A stretch of DNA of 64,000 bases, from positions 868,001-932,000 of the forward strand of contig OZ023198.1 of NCBI GenBank assembly GCA_963995505.1. The letters are read 5' to 3'. Positions 21,145 through 33,465 of this stretch are shown here, in pieces. The notes below the pieces were generated by a model, which worked only from the letters and a program-made list of their open reading frames with translations, did not search any database and had not been told where the DNA came from. Source of the DNA: Hypericum androsaemum (lineage: Eukaryota > Streptophyta > Magnoliopsida > Malpighiales > Hypericaceae). How positions within the stretch are numbered: position 1 is the first letter of the stretch; every line of letters starts with the position of its first letter. A program made the translations under genes and the position numbers.

Positions 21145-23574
21145 ATGGATCCGAACCCGACTTCGTTTCCGATCCTTTCTTACGTCATGGCCCGGCTCCC
21201 CTCTCTCGGGCCCAAACCCGCCCCGCCGGCCTTCGACATCGAGCAACCCGACCCGGCCCTAAGCCTAAAGGATCCCCCGGCCGAGCTTCCCCGCCTCTCC
21301 GATCCCAACCTCCTCGCCTCCATGACCCGGGCCGTCGCCGACGTGGCCCAGACCCGATCCGTGCTCCAAACCCTCGGCCCCCGCCCCGACCACGAGACCC
21401 TCGACGCCGCCCGTAACCGCCTATCCGAGATCGAGTCCGGCCTGGCCAAGAACCTCGAGGGGCTCGTCCTCTCCTCGCGGCCGCCGGAGGTCGACCGCTT
21501 CGAGTGGCGGGCCCTCCTCTCCGACAAGGAGCAACAGCTCCGGCGGGAGGCCGAGCGGGAGATGTCGATCTACCGGGCGGTTATACAGCTGGAGGAGATG
21601 CACTCCCAGTACGACAAGCTCCTCAAAGACGCCGAGGCCCGCCTCGTCGCCCTATACGAGAAGGCGAGCTCGGGAGGCGACGAGATTGAGGTTGAGGAGG
21701 TCGCGGAGGAGGCGAATGAGGAGGTTGTCGGGATCCTGACGGCCGCGTCTCGCGGACTGGAGACGGTTAATTTGTCAAACCGGAGGCTTAGGTTCCTTCC
21801 GGAGGCGTTTGGGAGGATCCCCGGGCTGAGGGTCCTCAATGTGTCTTCTAATCAGCTTGAGGTTAAATTTCGGTTTTCACTCTGGTTTGCTTGTTGGTGT
21901 TTGGAATAGGCTAACCACTTATCAATAGATTGCCCTTTTCATGTTGCGGATTGAATGAAGGCGCGTAACGCCTATAATTTTGCGTAATACATACCGGGAA
22001 TCGAATGACTCGGTGCACATAAGATGTTTCTAGTTCGTCATTGGTTGTTATTGCAAATTTCCTTGAACGTAGACTGTTGATGTAGATTATGTAGATTCTT
22101 GTGTTGCTTTACCTAGCTGCTCGTTTTTCCTGTAACGGATTGAATGAAGGCGTGTAATGCCTATAAGTTTGCGTAAGTACAGAGCGGGGATCGAATGAGT
22201 CCGTGCACTTGAGATGTTTGGAGTTCGTCATTGTTTGTTAGTGCAAGTTTCCTTCAAAATGTAGACTGTTGATGCAGATTATGTAGAATCTTGTGTTGCT
22301 TTACCTAGCTGCTCGTTTTTACGGGATCTTATAGTATTTTCACTGGTAAGAATTTGTTGAATGATCAACTTCAGAGTGGGAAAGATTGCTGTTTGCATAT
22401 AGTTGGTCTCTTTACAATGGCAACAGCAATGGCTAGAAATATCTGAAATCAAGCTCCATAAAATTTCCGGTCTGGGATTAGTAACTAGCGGTTCGAGTGT
22501 TACTCGTAAATCCTGCCATTGTTTGTGTGAAGTGATTCCTCTTCTGGTTTGAAAAGCAAAGACTAATTGGTGATCATGTTTTGAGTTTTGTTATTCATCT
22601 GAAAGTTTTGTAAAATTAATGTCCTGCTTTCTACTTGAAGATTCGTAGCTCATTTGTTCCTTTTGTAACATTTGATGAAGAACAGATTGTTCCTGATTCA
22701 ATATCTGCATTAGAAAAGCTTGAGCAGCTCAACCTTTCTTCTAATCTCTTGGAAGCACTGCCTGATTCCATTGGATTGCTTCACAACTTGAGAATGCTTA
22801 ATGTATCAAGCAACAAGCTAGAGTCGTTGCCGGACTCCATTTGTCACTGCAGGTAGTTTCTGCCCCGCTCTAAACTACATCCGTGTCCGTGTTTTCTTTA
22901 TCTCGTGGTTTCATTGTTTTGTATGTTTTAGGTCGTTGGTGGAACTGGACGTAAGCTTCAATCGACTTACCTACTTGCCAACTAATATTGGTTATGAGTT
23001 GGTGAACCTTAAACGATTCTCTATCCAGCTGAATAAGATTCGTACGCTCCCCTCTTCGATTGGCGAGATGAGGTCTCTCGAAAATCTGGATGCTCACTTC
23101 AACGAGCTTAATGGCCTTCCTCTATCTATTGGAAAATTGAAAAACCTTGAGATCCTCAACCTGAGCAGTAACTTCAGCGACCTGACTGAGCTGCCTGACA
23201 CATTTGGCGAATTGACTAATCTCAGAGAACTCGATCTTAGTAACAACCAAATTTATGCTCTGCCTGATACCTTTGGCCGGCTGGATAATCTGACAAAACT
23301 CAACTTGGACCAAAATCCGCTTGTAATTCCTCCGCCAGACGTTGTGAAGGAAGGTGCTGAAGCTGTCAAGATATTCATGGCTAAGAGGTGGCTTGACATA
23401 CTGCTGGAGGAAGAGAGGAGAAGCATTCAAGAAGCTCAAGAGCAATCACAGACTGGTTGGTTAACGCGCAGCACGTCCTTGTTGAAAAGTTATGCTTCAA
23501 TCATGTCTGAGAATGTTTCCGGGTACTTGAGTCCGCGAACACCTCGAGACCCTTACTTGGATCAGCAGCTGTGA
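21145..23574 (+). CDS. PIRL: Plant intracellular Ras-group-related LRR protein (PIRL), three exons
   Basis: Exons are 21145-21861, 22686-22852 and 22932-23574, with GT-AG introns, giving 508 residues. The N-terminus [20 protein letters not shown], the motif '[20 protein letters not shown]' and the long charged helical region to about residue 205 are PIRL hallmarks. About ten leucine-rich repeats follow from residue 212, for example '[20 protein letters not shown]' and '[18 protein letters not shown]'. The C-terminus keeps '[14 protein letters not shown]', which is conserved in the PIRL9 group. There is no signal peptide or membrane segment, fitting a cytoplasmic scaffold; family members act in gametophyte and seed development in Arabidopsis. 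Exon 1 is much more GC-rich than its surroundings. The subgroup (PIRL1/3/9) is likely; the exact orthologue cannot be settled here. Confidence 0.95.
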
Positions 23575-24635
23575 GAAGCCATCCATTGTTATGAGAAGTC
23601 TGATAAACTGTTTTCGTTCACCTCTCTTCGATTTGCTCTTGTTATCGCAGCGAAGACAGCGGGGCAGCGGTTTCGTTCTTTGCAGCCCGATTCTCCGAGA
23701 AGCAAAATTTTGCAGGAAATAACCAGGAAGGCGATGTTAATATGTGTGAATGACTTTATTTCAGAATTTGTTCAGGATATGTCTCAACATTGGTGATCTT
23801 GTTAACAAGAGCATAAAAACTGTGTCAAATTTAATGGATTAGTTCTCGTTGGCGCAGAAAAATATTGTGCACTAAATGCTTAATTGTAAATTGATCATGT
23901 GAAGAGCCACCAAGAAGTTAATGGTGGCAATAAGTAAATGTAAATTCGGTAGAGTAAGGACAATTAGCAGCTTTGGCTATGCTTGTTCCATTTATTTAGA
24001 CATACCCACGAGTATTCATACAAACTAAAAGTATCGAATTCTCTCATACTATAGGTACATAATAAAATTCAGTGAGAAAAAATTACGGTTTTTTCATGGT
24101 ACTTTTTTTATAGAAAGTCGAGCGTGTTGGTACCGCGACGAATTCATAATTCGACACTAATAAACCATGATATAATTGCATCCAGTTCCCTGATCTAATT
24201 CGACTTTGAAGGAGTATTTAGAGGGGAAATAAAGTTTTGGAATATGCCTTTTTCTTCTTTTACTTCTTTTATGTTTTTCTACACTTTTTTTGAAATTTCT
24301 ATTATATAGAATCAAACACTGTCACATTTTATTTAGAGGATGTTAGTCCCAATTGCGTATTTCATTCATAAAGCTTAAACTCATGATCTTTTTAACTAGA
24401 TACAGATCTCTTTTCGCTGGAACCAATTTCCGTTGATCATGTTTTCTACACTTTGCTTTTGTGAGTTGTGAAGGACGAGTGATAAGTTTTCTTATGGTTA
24501 AGTGCTCATTTATGGGCTTCTACTTGCCTTGTGAACAAGAATAGGGTTAAATGAATGTATATGAGATCAAGTTGTGCCCGATCACCCAGTAGAGTCGGTG
24601 GCGTGACCCACTCAATTTTCTATTTTAGTGCGCTA
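23575..24635. other. Gene-free stretch after PIRL
   Basis: Probable PIRL 3' UTR followed by AT-rich intergenic DNA. Nothing else is recognised. Confidence 0.55.
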
Positions 24636-24782
24636 TGTTCTATTTTTTTTCTAACATACCCTTAGTAAATATGAAATTGTCTTTACTAAATTTGCTATCA
24701 CACTACAAAACAATATTCGCTACGCCACTGAATAAAGCAATGCTATCTAAGAAGTGGGGTTTTCAACGCAACTCTCAATAGA

Positions 24783-25483
24783 TAGGGATGGCAAAAAAAA
24801 TTCCAAAATCGGTGGATCGGACTCTTACCATACTTCGTGAATCTTAGGATCTATGGATCTTGAGTAGGGTCTGGATAGGGTCTATATGAATCTAGACCTT
24901 GACCCTATCCATAGACTCATTAATTAGACCATATCCTAATTAAACCCTACTTATATTTATATTTATATTTATATATTCATACAATAATTTAAATACAACC
25001 GTAAAAGAAATTAGCCCACACCTAAAAAAAATTAGAGTCTAACTTAAAAAAGACGTAGCGGCTAATATTAAAAAAAAGTAATTAGCCACATATGCTGTCT
25101 TTTATGTTGTTGTTAAATGTTATCATTTGAATCACACTTATTTAGTTGGTTTAGAATTTATTCTCAACTTTAATTTGATACTATCATTTTAGCACATAGG
25201 TTTTCAAAAGAAAATTTTTTTAATAATTTGCGATTAATTTTTATTTTGATAATATTGAAATGATTAAAGTATGTTATAAAGTAATGGGTCTATGGGTAGG
25301 GCATGAATCTTCGTTTGGATCTTAGGGTCCGGGTCCGGATCCTTATTCAAAATATTCATAGGGTCATGAGTAAGGTTTGGATCTTACTTCAAAATCAAGG
25401 ATCTCAGTTTAAATTTTCTATAAAAAAAGATCTCGGTTTGAATCCTATAGATCCTTATCCTACTTTACTCATTGCCACTCTTA
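24783..25483. mobile_element. hAT-type MITE in the left Athila LTR
   Basis: The termini are TAGGGATGGCAA and, reverse-complemented from the right, TAAGAGTGGCAA (9 of 12 match). They are flanked by 8-bp direct repeats TCAATAGA (24775-24782) and TTAATAGA (25484-25491). An 8-bp duplication with G-TGGCAA termini is the hAT signature. The interior has only short degenerate words (GGATCTTAGGATCTATGG-like) and no transposase, so it is non-autonomous. The homologous site in the right LTR near 28060 is uninterrupted. Confidence 0.8.
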
Positions 25484-25838
25484 TTAATAGACGATGTAGC
25501 TGCTTCACATTCGGACCACTTAGTCTAAAAGGTTCACATATGTATATTAAATTTTAATTTCTTTTATATTCAAAAATTTAAATTGCTTTCAATTTGGTCC
25601 TAACTGATCTTGTTATTTTTCATGGACGTAGAACTTTCAAAATTACGTCGCATCACTTGAAAACACTCTCGCTATTAGGAAATGAAACTCTTAGCCGCCC
25701 TTTCAATTGGCGTCGTTGCCGAGGATTAGGTGATAGACGCTTAATTTGGCTTACGAACTTAGATTATGACATTTATTTTTTGTTTACTTTATTACTCAGT
25801 ACTTTTGTTACTTGTCTTGCAAGGTACTTGTTTGTCGC

Positions 25839-26399
25839 ATGCCCTTAACTCGTTCCACCAACAACCTTCCAGTGGAAATAGAAGTGGACATTGGATATTT
25901 GGAAAGGACATTGCAACAAGAGAGAAGAATTCAAGCAAGGATGAACCAACAAGCTTATCCAAGGGACGAACCAACAAGCTCGAAGGACTCTCATGGATTA
26001 TGCTAGGCCCACCTTAAGGGGGGCAATATCCGGAGTCCCTAGGCCGAATATCCAGGCTAACCATTTTGAGATCAAGCCGGCCGTGATACACATGCTCGAA
26101 GCTTCAGTCCAATTCTATGGGTTGCCGAATGAAGACCCCAATGACCATGTTGCCAACTTTTTGGAGATAGCCGACACTTTTAGGTATAATAGAGCTTCTG
26201 ATGATGCCGTGAAGCTTAGGATGTTCCCATTTACTTTGAAGGAAAAGGCCATGATTTGGTACAAATAATTGGTTGGGACATCGATAGCCATGTGGGAGGA
26301 GCTATCTAATGCTTTCCTTAAAAAGTACTTTCCCTTCTCAAAGACGAATAGGCTCGTGAAGGAGATTAACAATTTTTAACAATTTGAGAATGAGTCTTT
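25839..26399 (+). pseudogene. Athila-type gag fragment
   Basis: The frame starts MPLTRSTNNLPVEIEVDIG at 25839 and hits a stop at 26004-26006. A shifted frame from about 25993 continues with the Athila Gag core: 'ANHFEIKPAVIHMLEASVQF', 'DPNDHVANFLEIADTFRYN', 'LRMFPFTLKEKAMIWYK'. After TAA at 26266-26268 the same frame goes on with 'MWEELSNAFLKKYFPFSKTN'. It ends where the right LTR begins at about 26404. At least one frameshift and two in-frame stops break it. Confidence 0.87.
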
Positions 26400-26447
26400 G
26401 AGCTATCTATTTTTTTTCCTAATATACCGTTATTAGATATAAAATTG

Positions 26448-27952
26448 GGGCAAATTATCCTAAAGTTCCTGACCTTTGGTCACCCTCCCCCTAAAGTCCC
26501 TGACTTTTGGAAAATGATTGTCCTGTCCCTAAGTTTTGATGATAATAGACTCTCGGGTCCCTGGAGCAATATTCTTTTTTATCCGGTGAACCCCCACTTG
26601 AAGTGACCAAAATACCCCTCCCACTTAAAAATAAAAAATTTCTTTCCTTCTTCCTTCCCCTTCTTCTTCCTCCCACCTCATCTCCATCCTCCCAACCTTT
26701 AACCACAACTCAAAACCAAAATTTTTTAGTAAAAGTTAAAACTTATTCGAATTTAAATTTTGAAGAACCTTAATTTTAAAAACTTTAATTTTAATTAAAA
26801 AATCTAACATGGAAACAACCCAGTAATAAAAAACTAAACTCCCGGTAAACATTCAACCTTCAAATCGAATCAAGAAAAAACCTTCATACTCAATAATCAA
26901 TTAAAATTTTATAATGGCTTCCCAACAACAACAAGCTCTAAACTTTTGATTTTCTAGTCCTCCTTAACTCCACCTTCAAATCCTAGCCCAGCAATAAAAA
27001 ACTTACCAACGATCCACACCCCTCCATATTCTACCGACCATTCAATTATACACAGAAATCCTGAAACTCGTCTACCGCATCCCCGCCTTCGTCTACCCTA
27101 AGGCGTTTCGCGTACCACCAGAGACCTTGGATGCCGCCGTCGCCGAAGGAGCAGAGAACGAGGAGCTGCTACAAGTTGGGGCAGTCAAAGGCGATCTGGA
27201 CGGGGACGCTGAACCCCCTCCGTGGAAGCCCCATCTCCTAAAAGCCCGGCAGCTCGCCGATGGTGGCATCCCCCTCCTCGTCTTGTAGGTCTCTGACCCC
27301 ATCATGGTCGTGGGCCCCACCGCCCATGCCGAGGAACCCTGCTAATCTCTTGAAGAATTACATCGCTCCCGGGCCCACCCAACCCTCTTCTCGAATTATG
27401 GGATTTAGCGGGTGAAATCGCATCGCTCCCACCCTCGTCTTCTCCTGTAAAGTTAGGTTCTTTGGTGCTCTTTGAAGGTAATTTAGCTCCGTTTTAGGGA
27501 ATTTAGCTGCTTTTTGAAGGTAATGGTCTTAAAGGGACCCATGTTCGTGAACTTAGAATTTAACTGCTTTTTGAAGGTAAAGGTCTTAAAGTGGAATTAG
27601 GGTTTGGTGTTCATAATGTTATGTTCTAGATTGAAACAATTTGGTGTTTAATTGGATGTTGTCTCTGGGTTGATTTGATTTCTGGGAAAAAAAGAGGGGA
27701 GTTAAAGAAGATGATAGTTGGGAAGAAGAAGATGGAGGGGATGAAGGAGGATTTTTTTTTTAATTTTTTAAATATGAAGAGTATTTTAGTCTTTTTAAAT
27801 GGAAGATCACCGGAGAATATGGAATATTCCGGCACTAAGGACCCGAGAGTCTATTATCATCAAAACGTAAGGATGGAATAATCATTTTTCAAAAGTCAGG
27901 GACCCTAAAAGGAGGGTGACCAAATGTCAGAGACTTGAGAGTAATTTATCCT
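26448..27952. mobile_element. Long-TIR, Mutator-like element in the right Athila LTR
   Basis: Terminal inverted repeats of over 200 bases are readable: CTTTGGTCACCCTCC, GATGATAATAGACTCTCGGG and TGACTTTTG recur on opposite strands at both ends. The flanks ATAAAATTG (26439-26447) and ATGAAATTG (27953-27961) look like a 9-bp target duplication with one mismatch. The matching place in the left LTR has the single sequence ATATGAAATTGTC. No transposase frame was found. The interior 27050-27350 is GC-rich, unlike its surroundings, and holds open frames on both strands that I do not recognise; captured host sequence is possible. Confidence 0.82.
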
Positions 27953-28415
27953 ATGAAATTGTCTTTACTAATTTTGCTATCTCACTACAAAACAAATATT
28001 TGTTACGCCACTGAATAAAGCATTACTATCTAAAGAAGTGGGGTCTTCAAAGCAACTCGTCACGGACCACGTCGCTTGCTTATTTTTTTATACCGCCCAA
28101 TATCCGCACTACTAAAAAGTTGACATATGGATATTGAATTTTAATTTCTTTTATATTCAAATTTTTTAAAATGCTTTCAATTTGGTCTTAATTGCTGATC
28201 TTGTTATTTTTCATGGATGTAAAATTTTCAAAATTACGTCGCATCACTTGAAACCACTCTCGCTATTATGAAACGAAAGTCTTAGCCCTATTATTTTATA
28301 CAATAGTCGGTCTTCCGTGTTTGGATTTCAACATTTAAATTATTTTTCTTACAATAGTCATGGTGCAGTAAAAGTAGACATCCATAATGACGTTTTGGAT
28401 TTGCAGTATCTAATT

Positions 28416-31400
28416 TTAAATGGAAGGAATGGAAGCAACGGCCAAAAGAGGAGATTTCCTGTGAATGGCAAGTCCACTAGCTTCGGTCACATCCAACTCC
28501 TCAGGCTTGGCTCCACCGGGCAGCGACCAGTCAAACTTGTGCAATATACTAGCCAACGCAAGCTCAATTGTAGCAGAAGCGAATGTAGTACCCGGGCAGC
28601 CCCGCCTCCCCGATCCGAACGGAATCAGCTGCAAGTCGTTCCCTTTGAAGTCGATCGAGCTGTTCAGGAACCTGTCGGGCCTGAACTCCTCGGGCTCGTC
28701 CCATGTCGCGGGGTCCCTCGCGATGGCCCAAGCGTTGATGAACACTCGTGTCTTGGCAGGAATGTCGTAGCCTTGGACCTTGGCGTCCTCTGTCGATTCG
28801 CGTGGGACGAGCAAGGGGATCGGTGGGTGCAGCCGGAAGGATTCCTTGATCACTGATTTGAGGTAGCTCATTTTGGGCAGGTCGTCCTCTGTTACGTGTG
28901 GTTTGGTTCCAACGACGTTCCTGATCTCTTGTGTGGCTTGGTTCATGACATTGGGGTGGCGAAGTAGCTCTGTCATTGCCCATTCTAGTGCAGTTTGTGT
29001 TGTGTCATTACCGGCAGCAAACATGTCCTGCAATACAATATCATGAAAATAATCGAGGACGGATACAGAATGATCAACCCATTAACGATTGCGATGAGGG
29101 GTCAATGTGAGAAAAAATAAAATAAAATGAGATAAAATAGACTAAACTGATAAAGATAGAAAATATATGCAAGTAAAAAACTGGATAATTGTGTCTATAT
29201 ATGGGTAATGAGGAGGATCCAAATTACATTGAAAAACATTAAACCCTATAAAAATAAATGAATAAATATTTTCTAAGTAGGGATGAGTGTCTAGCCATTA
29301 ATATGTAAATGTTGTATTCAAATAATGCACCACATGACTCTGATTTGACTAACAAAAAATTGAATTCTTGTATCATTGTCGAGCATGCTACAACTATTTC
29401 TGATCTTGTCATCCATTTTGAACTCGCAAGTTTCAACTTCATAATTAAAAACTTAGACCACCGAGCAAGTTTATCCCAATTCTTCAATTAATCCTCCACG
29501 GCCATTTGTCCAAAATTGAAGATTGAAACCGTAAAAAACCGATCCAAAATTCCTCAGCCGTTTCTCCACAATTAAACATTGGAACCAAACATATAATGCC
29601 GATCCACGCTTTCTTATTTTTTTGGTAGGTAAATTTTTTTATTAATATTTGTAATGTATTTATGTTTTTTTTTGGTGAAATGTAATATACTTATGTATAT
29701 ACATATTATACATACTATGGTAAAATCACCTACCCGGGAACTCCCCATCCCCAGTGATGACCCGATCCACGCTTTCATACAAAACGAGGGCCAATAAAAA
29801 AAACAAAAAAAGTTGCCAATCCTTTTCTCTGGAATAGAAATAGCGTGAGATTTCTGATTTTTCTTCATTTAAAACTTTCAATAAATAAAATATCTAATTT
29901 TTGCTTTCTTTTATTCAAAAAGAGGGGACTTTTGCCAATGCTTACTTTTTCTAATGTGACTTAAGTTATTAAAAATAAAATAGGTTATAGAAATTGAAAG
30001 AAACATTATGAAAGGATATGAAAGATAATGAAAAAAAATTGAAGTCAACATCTCGGACGCCGTTAAATTTAAAAAATCGGTACAAAATATTCAAAACATT
30101 AAATAATAATTTTCAGTGTGAACAGATGTCCTGACTTTGGCACAAATGGTGCTCATGCTACATCACATGAGGTCCACATGCACACGACGTCAATGGGATA
30201 CAGCGTTAAATGTCTGATTTTATTTTCAACCTTTCAATAAAACAAGACCAACGTTTGCTTTCCTATTCGATAGGGGTGATTTTTTTTTTTTGTACCAAAA
30301 TCGAAATCCGGAATTATGATTAGGAGGAGGAGTAACTCGCCGGAGGATGGATGAGGAGGGAGGCGGTTGAATATGGAAGAGAAGGGAAGAGGAAGAACTT
30401 GGACGAGAGAGAAAAGATGGAAAAAAGAAGTGGGTTTTTGGAAAGAGAGAGAGTTTTAGGAGAGAGAAGGTGAAAGAAAATGGTGTGCATTGGAAATGTA
30501 AACGTGGAAGATAAAAATTAAAATATTGGGCGTACTATTTGTTTTTTGGGGGGAAATATTGGGTGTACTAGAGTCTAGAATACTATAAGATTTCTGAAGT
30601 TTAGATAGGAAATATGAGTATTTAATGCAAATAAAATATTTGGTCCGACCGATGGTTCGACTGCTCGAACCAGTTACCGCAACTCGGAAAATAGAGCAGG
30701 TCATTCTCCGGGTCGTTTTTGAGAACCTTGGTATAATCATGTAATCCACTAGTTAAAATTCAAGCTAAACTCAATAATGATTTATTTTCTCGCAATAAAT
30801 AAAAAAGACCAAGGTTTGCTTTCTTTAGCGTGGAGATTGAGGATCGACTAATTTAAATTATAGTTAAATAAAATTTTAAAAAAATAAAAAAAATTTTGCA
30901 ACAATTATTAACACCGTTGCATTTTAAAGACCGAAACTAAAACCTAGTCAAGCTAGAATAATGATCCAAGAAAAAAAAGAGAGAACTTACCAGAATCATG
31001 GCTTTAATGTTATCTATACCAATAGAGACACCATCGGTTCCATTTTTCTGAATTCGAAGAAGAACGTCAACGAAATCCATATCGTCCTCCTTCAAATCCG
31101 ATCCATTTTTAGTCAAATGGTCATCCACAATCTGGTCAAAGAAGGCATCCAATTCCCCAAAGACCCTCTCCACCCTAGCATTCAACCCATTAAAACTGTT
31201 CAACCAACCAAGCCACGGGACAAAATCTGCAATATTAAAAGTACCCAAAAGGGCTCCAAATTCCTCCATTATCTTCTTGAACTTAAGGGCACCATCCCCT
31301 CCGCTGTACTTCTTCCCAAACGCAACCCTACACACCACATCATTGGTTAGACCAGCAAACAGTTGACTCAAGTCAACGGGTGAAGATGATCCTGAGCTAG

Positions 31401-31905
31401 CCTGCTCTATCTTCTCCACCATTAAAAGGGTCTCCTCCTCTCTTATGGGTCTAAAAGATTGGACCCTTTTCGGGCTAAGCAGCTGCAACACACATATGCT
31501 CCTCATCTGCCTCCAGTACTCCGAGTACGGGGCCAAAGCCAAGTCCTTGTAGTCATAAAGAAGCCGCCTCTGGATGCTCGCGTCCGGCCTGTTCGCGAAG
31601 ATAAGATCGTGGGTCTTCACGATCTCCTTCGCGGCCTCGGCGGACGAGACCACCAGCGTGGGGACCGACCCGAGGTGGAGGAGCATGACGGGTCCGTAGA
31701 CGCCAGCGAAGGACCCGAGAGTACGATGAGGGAGTAGGCCTAGTTGGAGGAGGTTTCCTAAGACGGGGACCTTCGGGGGTGAGGGTGGCAGGTTGTTCTT
31801 GCCTGGTTTGGTGGTCATGAAGCGCCATGAGAGGGCTAGGATGAGGAGAATGGAAGGGAGGATTAGGGCTAGTGAGGTTGCGTTGAATGAGGATATTTCT
31901 ACCAT
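28416..31905 (-). CDS. CYP71: Cytochrome P450, CYP71 clan, two exons
   Basis: Exon 1 is 31905-30991 and exon 2 is 29027-28416, with a GT-AG phase-0 intron of 1963 bases; the product has 508 residues. Features in order are the membrane anchor '[19 protein letters not shown]', the proline hinge '[17 protein letters not shown]', the I-helix 'FAAGNDTT' at about 308-315, the K-helix E367-x-x-R370 in 'KESFRL', 'FRPDRF' near 420, and the haem loop '[11 protein letters not shown]' with Cys449. All catalytic landmarks are intact. Such enzymes sit on the ER, take electrons from NADPH-P450 reductase and oxidise specialised metabolites; the substrate cannot be told. The intron position is the one usual for CYP71-clan genes. 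The ATG at 31905 was chosen because the frame upstream has no earlier ATG. The intron contains a small retroposon. Confidence 0.95.
29614..29761 (-). mobile_element. Short 5'-truncated retroposon in the P450 intron
   Basis: The 148-bp body is flanked by perfect 15-bp direct repeats CCGATCCACGCTTTC (29599-29613 and 29762-29776). On the minus strand it ends TTTACCTACCAAAAAAATAA, an A-rich tail very like that of the LINE fragment at 62248. Target-primed integration of a LINE or SINE end explains this structure. Confidence 0.8.
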
Positions 31906-32937
31906 TTTGAGGACGATAAGCTCATAATGGATGAGAGATGCACTAAATAGGGACGCTAACGGTGCAGGTATACCCACTGAGGTGTGTTTTGTCGTATTCT
32001 TCTAATGTCTTGATAGGTAGAATCTCATAACAAGTAGCATTTAATTCGGTAAAAGTTATTTAGCCTTGGGTAAAAATTATTTAGTCTAATGATATAAGAC
32101 GCCTAAAAATTCAGGGAAGTTTAAAGTATGTTGAAAAAGATTTGAGTGATTTGATTATATTATTTATATTAATAAAATAATATTTTTTTTCAAACACATT
32201 GAGAGAATTTTAACATTTTTTTGAAGAAGTAGAATTATATTGAACTTGTAGTTATGAACATCTAAACAAAAGGGTGAGAAACTCTCGTACAAAAAGTAGA
32301 GAGAATACCACTGATCACTGTACAAACCTCTACCATAGAATCGAGAAAGAGATCAACCAAGAAACTAAACTAAGGCTAAAGAGAATTTCAATATTAAGTG
32401 AGCTTGGACTTGAACAAGAGTGATTACATTTTCAGGATTAAAAAAGTGGGAAAGTCTATTTTATTATTTGTTCATATTACGTATTTACACATTATTACGG
32501 TGGATTAAAAAAGGTCGGACGAATTATAGACGTTTGTAACGTACCAGTATTAGAATAAAAGATATAAATAGATATAGGACTATTATGTACTTGATCATGT
32601 TAGGATATAAATAGAATCATAGAAAGCTTAAGAGACCATTCTGATATTTTGATTATCAATTCCAAAGATACTATTGTTTCGTCTCTTCTATTCGTCTTCT
32701 TCTTCTATTTCTCCCCTTTCTTCTAATTCTTCTTCTTGAAACCCTAATCTTCTATTAGGATCATTACAAAGTTCACCATGTTTAACAAGCAAATGATATA
32801 TTTGAATTTGACTAATTTTTAGGACAAAACTCCACGTAATTTTATATAATATAAAATTTTAAAACAGTATAAATAAAAATGAATTTTTTCATAATGTTCC
32901 TCTTTCTATCGTCTTTCCTCGTTTGGTTGAGACCCTT
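31906..32937. other. P450 upstream region, gene-free
   Basis: AT-rich DNA between the P450 start and the LINE. Near 32580-32766 a TATA-like GATATAAATAG is followed by TC-rich DNA, AAACCCTAATC and ATTACA, which could be a solo LTR tail, but I could not define both ends. Confidence 0.4.
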
Positions 32938-33465
32938 GCAACAATAACCAAATTTTTTTTTGGCGGGAAAAGAGAAACACATAAATAAAAGAAAAAAGTA
33001 CACAGCGAGACAAACACCTACGACCTACCCCTAAGCAGGGGTTGGGGCCCATGGACCGACAGGTCCAGAGAGAACCCGCAAAACTCTAAATCCTACTCCG
33101 CTGAAACCCACAAAACGGGCGGCAGTCGGAGTGACGATCCCAACCAATAGGCTAGGAAGACGTCGCCTATCAACTACCTCAGCTGTACCCACAAATCGGA
33201 AGTCTGAGGGCCTTGCAATCAGACAACAGCCCAAAAAATAGGAAACCTAAAAACCTAGCGTCGCGGTTACCCTTGCAAGGGACCAACCACCCGACCACCA
33301 CGAGGAGGGAACCCGAACACCTATAGTGATCGGTTGAAACCGGGGGCCTCTGTAAAAAACCCTACCGTCGCCACACGACAGGGAAAAAGAGCACCAAAAA
33401 TCCGTTAATGCTGCAGAGACCTATTACAAGAGAGGTAGAGAAATAGAAACAAACAGCATCAGTAT

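Larger units (their letters stand above)
24636..28288 (+). mobile_element. Athila-like Gypsy element, internally deleted, with two nested insertions
   Basis: The left LTR is about 24636-25705 and the right LTR about 26404-28288. They share ATGAAATTGTCTTTACTAA, TACGCCACTGAATAAAGCA and TTACGTCGCATCACTTGAAA. The left LTR holds a 701-bp hAT-like MITE (24783-25483) and the right LTR a 1505-bp long-TIR element (26448-27952); each LTR lacks the other's insert, so each acts as the other's empty site. TTGGCGTCGTTGCCGAGGAT at 25707-25726 is the Athila-type primer site. Between the LTRs only a gag fragment remains and it abuts the right LTR, so pol and the polypurine tract are gone. Exact LTR ends are uncertain by some bases. 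Confidence 0.85.

Noticed and set aside
31459..31737. 92-codon plus-strand frame over the P450 first exon
   Set aside because: Antisense shadow of well-supported P450 coding sequence.
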